Source: Aerococcus loyolae
GTDB lineage: Bacteria; Bacillota; Bacilli; Lactobacillales; Aerococcaceae
Assembly (NCBI RefSeq): GCF_002871915.2
Contig: NZ_CP126958.1
Location: 558,001-622,000 of the forward strand
Reading direction: 5' to 3'
Length of the DNA stretch: 64,000 bases
The position numbers and the translations under genes were made by a program. Under the pieces are notes generated by a model. It made no database searches. It was not told the origin of the DNA and saw only the letters and a program-made list of their open reading frames with translations. Positions 1-6,927 of this stretch are shown here, in pieces; within the stretch, counting starts at the first letter, position 1; each line of letters opens with the position of its first letter.

Positions 1-170
1 TTGTAAATGCCATGGGTGGTGCCACTAACGGTTTGAATACTTCCGTGTCTTTAGGTTGTGGAACCTGGGGGAATAACGTTATTTCAGAAAACTTGACCTA
101 CCGTCACCTGCTCAATGTTTCCCGTATTTCTGACCCAATTGATCTGGGAGAAATTGACCATGGCTGGTAA
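1..170 (+). CDS. Acylating (CoA-dependent) aldehyde dehydrogenase, C-terminal end only
   Basis: An open frame enters at the window edge (first full codon at position 3) and gives 55 residues before a TAA at 168-170. The peptide contains SLGCGTWGNN, then SENLTYRHLLN. This is the C-terminal signature of CoA-acylating aldehyde dehydrogenases (AdhE N-half, EutE and SucD/SauS-type enzymes), which interconvert an aldehyde plus CoA and NAD(P)+ with acyl-CoA. The stop lies 12 bases before the ptb start, and the ptb ribosome site AAAGGAG overlaps it, so the genes are almost certainly co-transcribed. The expected pathway is aldehyde to acyl-CoA to acyl-phosphate to acid plus ATP. The substrate cannot be read from this fragment, because the catalytic Cys region is outside the window. 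Confidence 0.75.
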   Translation, partial: VNAMGGATNGLNTSVSLGCGTWGNNVISENLTYRHLLNVSRISDPIDLGEIDHGW

Positions 171-182
171 AGGAGCTCTGCC

Positions 183-1073
183 ATGAAATCATTTGAAGAA
201 CTTTTAACTATCTTTCAACCCCAAGGCAAAGTCAAAGTGGGCTTTGTCAATGCCCTGGACCATTCCAGTATTGAAACCGCCAGTGACCCCCGGATAAAAG
301 ATTATATTGAACCCGTTTTTCTAGGGGATAAGGCTAAGATTGAGTCCTTAGTTAAGGATTACCCGCTGAGTCATTATCAAGTGCTTGATGCCAAAGATGA
401 TCTTTCTGCCGCTAAGTTAGCCGTGGAAAAGGTCCACCAAGGAGAAATCCAGCTGCTCTGTAAGGGCAAACTCCCTTCAAGTCATTTTCTCCGTCCTATC
501 GTCAATAAGGAAAGTGGCATTGTTTGTAGCGACTTACTTTCAACAGTAACCTTACTGGATATCCCCCAATATCCTAAGTTGTTGGTAAATACTGATGGGG
601 GAATGAATTTAAATCCCAATTTTGAGCAGAAAAAGATAATCATTCGACATGCTGTTGAAGTCATGAATGATATTGGCATACAAGCCCCTAAAATTGCTGT
701 ATTGGGAGCTACTGAGGAAGTCAATGATAAGATTCAATCGTCTAAGGATGCATATGACTTAATGAAGGACTTTAGTCAGGATCCTGATTTTAAAGGCAGT
801 ATTGCCGGCCCGATCTCCTTAGACCTGGCCCTCAGTCAAGCGGCTAGCCAGCTTAAGGAGTATCACTCAGAGGTGGCGGGACAGGCAGATATTTTAGTCT
901 CTCCTGATATGACCACGGGAAATATTTTAAGCAAGGCCTTGACCATACTGGGTAAGGGACGTTTAGCCACCATTGTTAAAGGGGCCCAGGTTCCTATTGT
1001 GATGAATTCCCGGGGGTCAAGCAGTGATGAAAAAGTTTTCGCCTTACTGTTAGCACTTTTTTCCTGGAGGTAG
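183..1073 (+). CDS. ptb: Phosphate butyryltransferase-like phosphotransacylase
   Basis: 296 residues, the usual length for Ptb of the PTA/PTB family and shorter than most Pta enzymes. It swaps CoA for phosphate on a short-chain acyl-CoA. Visible family features are a GATEEVNDKI stretch near residue 175 and the C-terminal SPDMTTGNILSKAL block near residue 243, which forms part of the CoA/phosphate site. The start has AAAGGAG at 170-176. buk begins four bases after the stop, and the pair shares an operon with the upstream acylating aldehyde dehydrogenase. The family acts on butyryl-, isobutyryl- or other branched acyl-CoA; which one is used here is unknown. No branched-chain dehydrogenase is adjacent, unlike enterococcal bkd operons. 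Confidence 0.85.
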   Translation: MKSFEELLTIFQPQGKVKVGFVNALDHSSIETASDPRIKDYIEPVFLGDKAKIESLVKDYPLSHYQVLDAKDDLSAAKLAVEKVHQGEIQLLCKGKLPSSHFLRPIVNKESGIVCSDLLSTVTLLDIPQYPKLLVNTDGGMNLNPNFEQKKIIIRHAVEVMNDIGIQAPKIAVLGATEEVNDKIQSSKDAYDLMKDFSQDPDFKGSIAGPISLDLALSQAASQLKEYHSEVAGQADILVSPDMTTGNILSKALTILGKGRLATIVKGAQVPIVMNSRGSSSDEKVFALLLALFSWR

Positions 1074-1076
1074 CCT

Positions 1077-2144
1077 ATGAAAATTTTAGCCATTAATCCA
1101 GGATCTACTTCGACTAAAGTGTCACTCTATAGTGATGGTAAGATCCAAGCCGTAGAAAATTACCAGCATAGTCCCAAGGATTTAGCCCATTTAGGGTCTG
1201 TCATTAAACAAAAGGACTTACGGAAACGATGTGTGGTCAAGTTTATAGAAAAACAGGATTTGACCTTGGATGATCTTGATGCCATTTCAGCCCGGGGAGG
1301 GACTTTGCCTGCTGTTAATGCGGGGGCTTATCGGATCAATGAACAGATGGTTGACTATCTCACTCATAAGACCAGAAATCCACATGCTTCCAGTCTGGCG
1401 GCTATTATCGCCTATGAATTAAAGATAGAGTATGATCAGACGAACTTACCCATTATGATTTATGATTCAGTAGCGGTTGACCAGTTTACCCCAGTTGCTC
1501 GACTGTCGGGTTTAAAGGGGGCAGACCGGGTGAGTGGCAGCCATGCCCTCAATACCCGAGCTGTGGCCATGAAGGTCTGTCAAGACCTGGGGACTAGCTA
1601 CCAAGCAAGCAATTTGATTGTTTGCCATATGGGTGGTGGTATTTCAACCAGCGCTCACTTGAAGGGCAGGATGGTTGATAATATTTCTGATGATGAGGGG
1701 CCCATGGGGATGGATCGCACCGGTGAACTCCCTTTATTAGCCCTGTTTAAGGTGATTGAGGGCTATTCCTATGAAGAAATGGTTCGATTGAACAAGCAAG
1801 AGGGCGGTATTAAATCTTACACAGGCTTGACTGATATGCGTCAAGTGCAAGCCGAAGCTGATAAGGGGAATGATCATTATCAGCTGGTCATTGATGCCTT
1901 TGTCTATCAAATTGCTAAAGCCATTGGCTCGCTAGCCACAGTACTCAAGGGCGAGGTCGATCGGATCATTCTTACTGGTGGAGTCGCTCATTCTCAAAAG
2001 ATTACCCAGGCTATTAGCGACCGGGTAGCCTTTATCGCGCCGGTCATTGTTGAAGCGGGAGAACATGAGATGTTAGCCCTATCACAAGGGGCAGAACGGG
2101 TACTCTTGGGGCAAGAAGACTTGCAAGAGTTTACTCTTAATTAG
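1077..2144 (+). CDS. buk: Butyrate kinase family acyl kinase
   Basis: 355 residues, full length for the acetate/butyrate kinase branch of the ASKHA superfamily. It transfers phosphate from an acyl-phosphate to ADP, giving ATP and the free acid. The N-terminal phosphate loop AINPGSTSTKVSLYSDG lies at residues 4-20, a second glycine-rich loop MGGGISTSAHLKG near 185, and the adenosine motif LTGGVAHS near 300. The ribosome site GGAGG lies just before the ATG. Together with ptb it forms a substrate-level phosphorylation module. A GC-rich terminator follows at 2162-2194, so the operon ends here. Confidence 0.88.
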   Translation: MKILAINPGSTSTKVSLYSDGKIQAVENYQHSPKDLAHLGSVIKQKDLRKRCVVKFIEKQDLTLDDLDAISARGGTLPAVNAGAYRINEQMVDYLTHKTRNPHASSLAAIIAYELKIEYDQTNLPIMIYDSVAVDQFTPVARLSGLKGADRVSGSHALNTRAVAMKVCQDLGTSYQASNLIVCHMGGGISTSAHLKGRMVDNISDDEGPMGMDRTGELPLLALFKVIEGYSYEEMVRLNKQEGGIKSYTGLTDMRQVQAEADKGNDHYQLVIDAFVYQIAKAIGSLATVLKGEVDRIILTGGVAHSQKITQAISDRVAFIAPVIVEAGEHEMLALSQGAERVLLGQEDLQEFTLN

Positions 2145-2161
2145 TTTTATATCTACTCGCT

Positions 2162-2194
2162 AGGCTGGGGGAAGAAACCCCGGCCTTATTTTAT
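2162..2194 (+). terminator. Rho-independent terminator after buk
   Basis: Stem AGGCTGGGG / CCCCGGCCT around a GAAGAAA loop, followed by TATTTTATT. It ends the aldehyde dehydrogenase-ptb-buk operon. Confidence 0.8.
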
Positions 2195-2288
2195 TGCTTA
2201 GTGAGGCTAAGAATGCATAGAGGGATTATACCGTTTCTAAGCTCACCTGCCTTCCTTACTAAAGATGTAGAACTTAAAAGTAGGCAAA

Positions 2289-2325
2289 GAAAAAGCTCTC
2301 TACCCTGTGGTAGAAAGCTTTTTAA
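2289..2325 (-). terminator. Terminator between convergent buk and crotonase operons
   Basis: Arms AAAAAGCTCTCTACC and GGTAGAAAGCTTTTT (one mismatch) around CTGT. T-runs appear on both strands, so it can act in both directions. Its main use is probably for the minus-strand crotonase operon. Confidence 0.75.
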
Positions 2326-2370
2326 CTAGGTATATCTATTTTATGAAGGCTAGTTTATATACTAATCTTT

Positions 2371-3336
2371 TTATTGGCGTCCTTTTTCAAGGATTTCCTT
2401 CCAATAATCGTTATAGTAGTCGGTTTTTTCTTTATTAACGAAGGCTGCTATACCATATTCAGCTTGTTCGGATTGGAAGAGTTTCAAGATGGCATCAATT
2501 TCAATTTGAATCCCTTCATCAATGCTTTTACCGCTTTGTTCATCGACAACCCGGTTGGCAGTGAAAATGGATGAAGGCGAGCGTTCGTGGATCTTTTCAA
2601 CGAACTTAGAGTTATCGATACCTTCTACTGGTTCCCCGTAAATGGTCTTCATAATGTTTTCATCACTGAAGGCCACTAATTGGTCATGATAGTCTTCAGG
2701 AATTTCACGTTCCCGGTATTTGTCAGGCATATTATTAATTAATTCTTTAGCTGCCGCATTAATTTCTTCTTCTGTATTAGCTCGGGCATGAGATAAACCT
2801 AATTTTTCGGTGTCATCAGGTCCGAAGATGGTCCCAGTCATAGCGAAGAATTTAGCCATTTCCTTACCTAATTGGTGGTTTAAGCGCAGCATGCCACCGT
2901 AGCCTGGGATAATTCCTAAAGTAGCTTCAGGAAGGCCAAATTTAGCTTTGTCAGTGACAATCATGGCCCGACTAGCTAAGGCCAGTTCACAACCGCCGCC
3001 CAGGGCCCAGCCGTCAACTACTGCGATTAATGGTTTCTTACATTGTTCCATTTTGCCACGGATTACTTTGTGGCCTTTCATATTTTCTTCAAAGGCGGAC
3101 CAGTTTTTCGCACGAATATTGTCTAAGAACCAAGCGATGTCTCCTCCAGCGATAAAGGCCTTATCACCGGCACCTCTTAGGAGCATGCCTTCTACTTCAT
3201 CATTTTCTTCACCACTTGTGATGGCGTCCCCGATCATCTTCACCACTTGGGTATCAATCGCATTGAGGACTTCGGGACGATTGACCAAAATTGTCATAAT
3301 ACCATCTTTAATTGAAGTTACTACATAGTCAGACAT
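2371..3336 (-). CDS. Enoyl-CoA hydratase/isomerase (crotonase) family protein with an extended C-terminal part
   Basis: 321 residues from the ATG at 3336, chosen over the ATG at 3342 because AAAGGG is 8 bases upstream. Crotonase-fold enzymes act on CoA thioesters. The first oxyanion-hole strand reads AFIAGGDI near residue 63. The second reads ALGGGCELALASR near 112 and includes the first catalytic Glu. PEATLGIIPGYGG near 137 includes the second Glu. Both Glu residues point to hydratase chemistry. The protein is about 60 residues longer than ordinary hydratases, mainly between residues 205 and 260. There a SPSSIF-type segment and the AGGD motif recall 3-hydroxyisobutyryl-CoA hydrolases, so hydrolase activity is the main alternative. 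It lies 33 bases downstream of the CoA-transferase and is probably in one operon with it. Confidence 0.75.
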   Translation of the reverse strand: MSDYVVTSIKDGIMTILVNRPEVLNAIDTQVVKMIGDAITSGEENDEVEGMLLRGAGDKAFIAGGDIAWFLDNIRAKNWSAFEENMKGHKVIRGKMEQCKKPLIAVVDGWALGGGCELALASRAMIVTDKAKFGLPEATLGIIPGYGGMLRLNHQLGKEMAKFFAMTGTIFGPDDTEKLGLSHARANTEEEINAAAKELINNMPDKYREREIPEDYHDQLVAFSDENIMKTIYGEPVEGIDNSKFVEKIHERSPSSIFTANRVVDEQSGKSIDEGIQIEIDAILKLFQSEQAEYGIAAFVNKEKTDYYNDYWKEILEKGRQ

Positions 3337-3369
3337 AATCATTACCCTTTCTATTTTATATGCTTTGAA

Positions 3370-4581
3370 CTAAATAACGCCTTTTTCTTTTAGCGACTGG
3401 ATGTCTTCTTCACTGTAACCCAGGCCGGCTAGAATTTCCTGATTGTGTTCTCCTAAGCGGGGCGCATGGTTAAATGGAATTTTTTTATCATCTGAGAATT
3501 GGACTGGCGAAGCAGGCATGGCCACACGTTTGCCCTCCTTACCAAATTCCATATTTTCCAGGTAGTTATTGGCCCAGGCTTGTTTATCATTTGGAATTTC
3601 ATCAAAGGTTTGCGCCCGTTCAAAGGTAAAGTCTTCAGCCAGCATTTTATCAATTAAGTCTTGGCTTTCCATATTGCCAATGGCTGCTTCAACTTGTTTG
3701 ACAAATTCTGATTGCTTTGGATTCTTTTGGAAGGCATCCAAGGTATTGACGCTTTCATCATCAATATATTCCTCTAGACCGATAATCTTCATGAAGCGAG
3801 GGAATTCACTTTCATAACGCACTAGACAGAGCACGATCCATTCGCCGTCCTTGGTTTGATAGGATTGTAGGAAGGGGTTATTGGGATGCATACGGTCTTT
3901 AGGGTAATGGTCTTCGTATTGGGAAGAAACGATCATCATCTTATTACAGAAAATGGCAGAACCTAAAAGTGATACACGGACTTCTTCACCTTGACCGGTT
4001 TCTCTTTGCTTGAGTAAAGCGGCTAATATCCCACTTAAGAGGGAAAGACCAGCCACACTATCACCCACCCCTGAAGGAGCAGAAATTGGGGGATGGTTCA
4101 CTGGGGCTAAACTAGCCATAAAGCCACCGCGGGCCCAGTAACCGACGACATCATAACCTGGACGGTGAGCTTCTTCGCCCTTGGTGCCGTAACCTGAAAA
4201 ATGGCCCCAAATTAAATGAGGGAATTTGGCCTTCAGGGTTTCATAGCCTAAGCCTAATTTTTCTAAGGAATGAATGCGAATATTAGAAATAAAAACATCG
4301 GCTTCTTCAAGTAATTGCATCATAATTTGATAACCTTCTTCGCTTTTTAGGTTAAGGGTAATCCCTTTTTTATTGAGGTTATCGGTTTCAAAAATGGGGT
4401 TTTCATCCTCAGTAGCGGTAACGTTCATGGTGGCACCGGTCCCTCTTAATTGGTCTCCAGAGGGGGCTTCCACCTTGAGAACATCTGCTCCCCAGTCAGC
4501 CATTACTCGAGCTGTGGTAGGAGCGGCTACCATGGTAGAAAAATCAATAACTTTTACGCCATCAAGTAATTGAATGTTCAT
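3370..4581 (-). CDS. Family III CoA-transferase (CaiB/BaiF type)
   Basis: 403 residues from the ATG at 4581. The longer frame from 4647 is rejected because AAAGGA lies 9 bases before 4581. Family III enzymes move CoA between carboxylic acids through a covalent aspartyl-CoA intermediate. The N-terminus LLDGVKVIDFSTMVAAP and GWGAD-like ADWGADVLKVEAPSGD are typical. PGYDVVGYWARGG near residue 147 holds the expected catalytic Asp. The DENPIFETDNLNKKG segment resembles, from memory, clostridial 2-hydroxyacid CoA-transferases of the HadA/FldA type more than formyl-CoA transferase. No HadBC dehydratase is present. It probably activates the substrate for the crotonase downstream, under the LysR regulator next door. 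Confidence 0.78.
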   Translation of the reverse strand: MNIQLLDGVKVIDFSTMVAAPTTARVMADWGADVLKVEAPSGDQLRGTGATMNVTATEDENPIFETDNLNKKGITLNLKSEEGYQIMMQLLEEADVFISNIRIHSLEKLGLGYETLKAKFPHLIWGHFSGYGTKGEEAHRPGYDVVGYWARGGFMASLAPVNHPPISAPSGVGDSVAGLSLLSGILAALLKQRETGQGEEVRVSLLGSAIFCNKMMIVSSQYEDHYPKDRMHPNNPFLQSYQTKDGEWIVLCLVRYESEFPRFMKIIGLEEYIDDESVNTLDAFQKNPKQSEFVKQVEAAIGNMESQDLIDKMLAEDFTFERAQTFDEIPNDKQAWANNYLENMEFGKEGKRVAMPASPVQFSDDKKIPFNHAPRLGEHNQEILAGLGYSEEDIQSLKEKGVI

Positions 4582-4651
4582 TAGACAGTATCCTTTCTCT
4601 TCCGTTTTGCCCATTAGTGGAAGTGAAAAGACTTGTTTTGCTTTCAATTTC

Positions 4652-4658
4652 TATTATA
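4652..4658 (-). promoter_or_regulatory. Minus-strand -10 element for the CoA-transferase operon
   Basis: Read on the minus strand this is CTATAAT, about 70 bases before the start codon. No good -35 box is seen. That suits activator-dependent transcription and the palindrome at 4677-4696 lying where the -35 would be. Confidence 0.45.
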
Positions 4659-4676
4659 GTGAAGAAAATCACGAAA

Positions 4677-4696
4677 TTGTATTTCAAAAAATACAA
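4677..4696. promoter_or_regulatory. Perfect 8-bp inverted repeat, candidate LysR operator
   Basis: TTGTATTT-CAAA-AAATACAA, placed at the -35 position of the minus-strand CoA-transferase promoter. A related TTGTATTTTTTGCAA lies just upstream of the lysR gene (5703-5717). Binding is inferred, not shown. Confidence 0.5.
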
Positions 4697-4698
4697 AG

Positions 4699-4724
4699 AC
4701 CCCTTGCAGGCAATGCAAGAGGCC
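4699..4724 (-). terminator. Terminator after the lysR gene
   Basis: On the minus strand the arms CCTCTTGCA and TGCAAGGGG enclose TTGCC, followed by TCTTTGTATTTTTT. It separates lysR from the CoA-transferase promoter. Confidence 0.65.
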
Positions 4725-4747
4725 TATTGAAGCAGTAAAAGACTAAA

Positions 4748-5677
4748 TTATTTATATTCCTCAGCGATAAATTGACGCACATATTGGGTGAAGACGTCCA
4801 CACTATAGGAAGGGAGGTTTTCTTTCTTTTTTATCATATAGATAGGCCGTTTAATAGGTAAGTCGACAATGGGGAGAATTTTAACACCGACTGTCCCAGC
4901 AATGGTGTTTTCTGAGACCAGGGCAACTCCAATATTATTTCTCACCATAGCCATTAGTGTATTGTCATCGACCACTCGGTGGATGGTATGGATGGGATAG
5001 GTCTTCTTAGAAATTGAAGCTAATTGTAAGTTTGTGATTAATTTTTTGAAATTTTCGTTATCACTGGTACGAATAAAGGTGAGGTCGACCGTTTCTTGTA
5101 GGGTGACTTGGTCCTTCTTAGCTAAGGGATGAGCATCCGGTACAGCTAAGGCTAGCCGTTCTTCAAAGAGAAGTTCCGTCTCAATTTGCGTGTTGTAGTT
5201 GTCAAAACCAAAGTCACTAGCAAAAACAACATCTAATTTTTCATCGAGTAGGTCTTTGATCATTTGACTAGTAGGGAGTTGTTCAAAGTTAATCTTGAGA
5301 TTGCTATCCGCCTTTTGGCAGTAGGCTAATAGGGAAGGAATCATGTTATTAGCAATGGAAAAGAGACTGTCACAAGAAATATGGATGGTGTCGTGGCGAA
5401 TATCGGCCATGGATTGGAGATCGAAAATTCCTTCTTCAATGGTACGAATGCTTTGGTAGGCGTAGCGATAAAAAACCGTCCCGTAGTCAGTTAAACGGAC
5501 CCGGCCTTTATTGTTAATAAATAAAGGGACACCGGTCGTTTCTTCTAGACCTTGGATAGCTCGACTGAGTGTCGAGGTGGTGATAAAGAGTTTTTCGGCG
5601 GCTAAACTATAATTTTGATGTCTAGCAGCAACGATAAAATAGTAGAGGTGCTGAAGGTTGATGGATGACATTTTCAT
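4748..5677 (-). CDS. LysR-family transcriptional regulator
   Basis: 309 residues, standard LysR length. The winged helix-turn-helix occupies about residues 1-62 (YSLAAEKLFITTSTLSRAIQ, recognition helix at the end). The effector-binding domain fills the rest from about residue 90. The ATG at 5677 has AAAGGAG 9 bases upstream. The gene lies between the CoA-transferase/crotonase operon, downstream on the same strand, and the divergent FabK-like gene. By the usual LysR arrangement it probably controls one or both. TTGTATTT-type palindromes in both control regions are candidate binding sites. The effector is unknown; a CoA-linked carboxylic acid of the pathway is a reasonable guess. Confidence 0.85.
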   Translation of the reverse strand: MKMSSINLQHLYYFIVAARHQNYSLAAEKLFITTSTLSRAIQGLEETTGVPLFINNKGRVRLTDYGTVFYRYAYQSIRTIEEGIFDLQSMADIRHDTIHISCDSLFSIANNMIPSLLAYCQKADSNLKINFEQLPTSQMIKDLLDEKLDVVFASDFGFDNYNTQIETELLFEERLALAVPDAHPLAKKDQVTLQETVDLTFIRTSDNENFKKLITNLQLASISKKTYPIHTIHRVVDDNTLMAMVRNNIGVALVSENTIAGTVGVKILPIVDLPIKRPIYMIKKKENLPSYSVDVFTQYVRQFIAEEYK

Positions 5678-5702
5678 GATTCTATACTCCTTTGGATTGG
5701 CT

Positions 5703-5729
5703 TTGTATTTTTTGCAAGACTGTTTTGCA
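5703..5729. promoter_or_regulatory. Overlapping inverted repeats upstream of lysR, candidate LysR autoregulatory site
   Basis: TTGTATTTTTTGCAA (TTG-N9-CAA) at 5703-5717 overlaps TGCAA-N7-TTGCA at 5713-5729. Both have the T-N11-A style symmetry of LysR-type sites. They lie 26-52 bases before the lysR start, in the divergent intergenic region. Confidence 0.45.
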
Positions 5730-5785
5730 TTTTATCGACTGGTGAAAAAGTGAGCAATACAGTAGGATGAAGGTGTAGCAAAAGT

Positions 5786-5799
5786 TAAAGCGCTTTCTT
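5786..5799. promoter_or_regulatory. Candidate cre site (CcpA)
   Basis: TTAAAGCGCTTTCT matches the catabolite-responsive element consensus TGWAARCGYTWWCW except at position 2. It lies in the lysR / FabK-like intergenic region, so carbon catabolite control of this cluster is plausible. Confidence 0.45.
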
Positions 5800-5941
5800 A
5801 TATTTTACGAAAAAAGCCCAATAAGACAAGCTGCCGCTAACTTTTCTATTATAGACCATTGCCCATATGGTTAGAATTCTGTTAAGACTTGTTATTGCTT
5901 TCATTTTAACAAAAAATTATTATGCAAAGGAGATCTTTACT

Positions 5942-6874
5942 ATGTCAAATCCATTATTAGAAGTTATCGGAACCAAATATCCTATCCTCCAAGGTGCTAT
6001 GGGGGGCGTGGCTTATCACCAATTGGTAGCCGCTGTTTCAGAAGCAGGTGGTTTAGGGATTATTGCTTCAGCGGGTATGGATAAAGAAACCCTCCATGAA
6101 GAAATTCGAAAAACTCGGGAACTGACTGATAAACCATTCGGGGTTAACTTGATGTTAATGTCACCAAATATTGCTGATATGATCGAAGTTATTGCCGAAG
6201 AAAAAGTTCCGGTAGTAACAACGGGTGCAGGAAATCCTAAGCCAGTGATTGAACCCTTACACCAAGCAGGCTGTAAGGTAATTCCAGTAGTGGCGACAGC
6301 CAGACAAGCGGCTAAAATGGAAGCAGCTGGTGTCGATGCCGTGGTCTGTGAAGGAAACGAAGCCGGTGGACATATCGGGACAGTGGCAACCATGACTTTA
6401 ACCCGCGCTGTCTCTAAAGCAGTTAAGATCCCTGTGGTGACTGCTGGTGGTGTGGCTGATGGTCACGGCTTAGCGGCTGCCTTTGCCTTAGGGGCCTCTG
6501 GAGCGCAATTAGGTACGGTTCTAGTAGCTAGTGAAGAAGCTCCGATTGCTGACAGCTATAAGGAAGCTACTGTGTCTGCCAAAGAAAATTCCACCTTTGA
6601 AATGGCTCGTGAAATTGGGTCTCCAATTCGTTTACTACAAACCAAAGGCTCTGACCACTTACAAGAAATTATTGATAATGGTGGCGGGCGCGAAGACTTT
6701 GAACCAGTCAGCTTAGAGCTTTTAGTGAAAGGGGCCAAAGGGGACACCGAAAATGGTACGGTAACCATTGGACAGATTGCTGGTGTCGTTGAAGAAGTTC
6801 GCCCAGTAAAAGAAATTCTTGACAGCATGGTTGAAGAAGCTGACCAAGTAATTTCATCACTAAGCATTCTTTAA
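5942..6874 (+). CDS. FabK-like FMN enzyme (enoyl-ACP reductase II / nitronate monooxygenase family)
   Basis: 310 residues from the ATG at 5942 with AAAGGAG 8 bases upstream. The longer frame from 5867 has no ribosome site. It is an FMN-binding TIM barrel: YPILQGAMGGVA near residue 12, VTTGAGNP near 77, EGNEAGGHIG near 137 with the conserved His, and a phosphate-binding GGVADGHGLAAAFALGA segment near 174. The pattern resembles pneumococcal FabK more than nitroalkane oxidases. However, the gene stands apart from any fab operon and is divergent from the LysR/CoA-transferase cluster. It may therefore reduce the double bond of a CoA-linked pathway intermediate; that role is inference. A terminator follows at once, and intron 1 is inserted directly after it. 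Confidence 0.75.
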   Translation: MSNPLLEVIGTKYPILQGAMGGVAYHQLVAAVSEAGGLGIIASAGMDKETLHEEIRKTRELTDKPFGVNLMLMSPNIADMIEVIAEEKVPVVTTGAGNPKPVIEPLHQAGCKVIPVVATARQAAKMEAAGVDAVVCEGNEAGGHIGTVATMTLTRAVSKAVKIPVVTAGGVADGHGLAAAFALGASGAQLGTVLVASEEAPIADSYKEATVSAKENSTFEMAREIGSPIRLLQTKGSDHLQEIIDNGGGREDFEPVSLELLVKGAKGDTENGTVTIGQIAGVVEEVRPVKEILDSMVEEADQVISSLSIL

Positions 6875-6891
6875 TAGCTTATGAAGTGATT

Positions 6892-6925
6892 AAAGCTGGA
6901 GTATCGAATTGCTCCAGCTTTTCTT
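6892..6925 (+). terminator. Terminator after the FabK-like gene; target of group IIC intron 1
   Basis: Arms AAGCTGGAG and CTCCAGCTT around TATCGAATTG, then TTCTTT. The intron begins two bases later with GTGCG. Group IIC introns are known to insert just after such hairpins. Confidence 0.85.
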
Positions 6926-6927
6926 TC

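Noticed and set aside
2374..2574. Plus-strand frame opposite the crotonase encoding a hydrophobic peptide
   Set aside because: Antisense shadow of the crotonase 3' end with no ribosome site.
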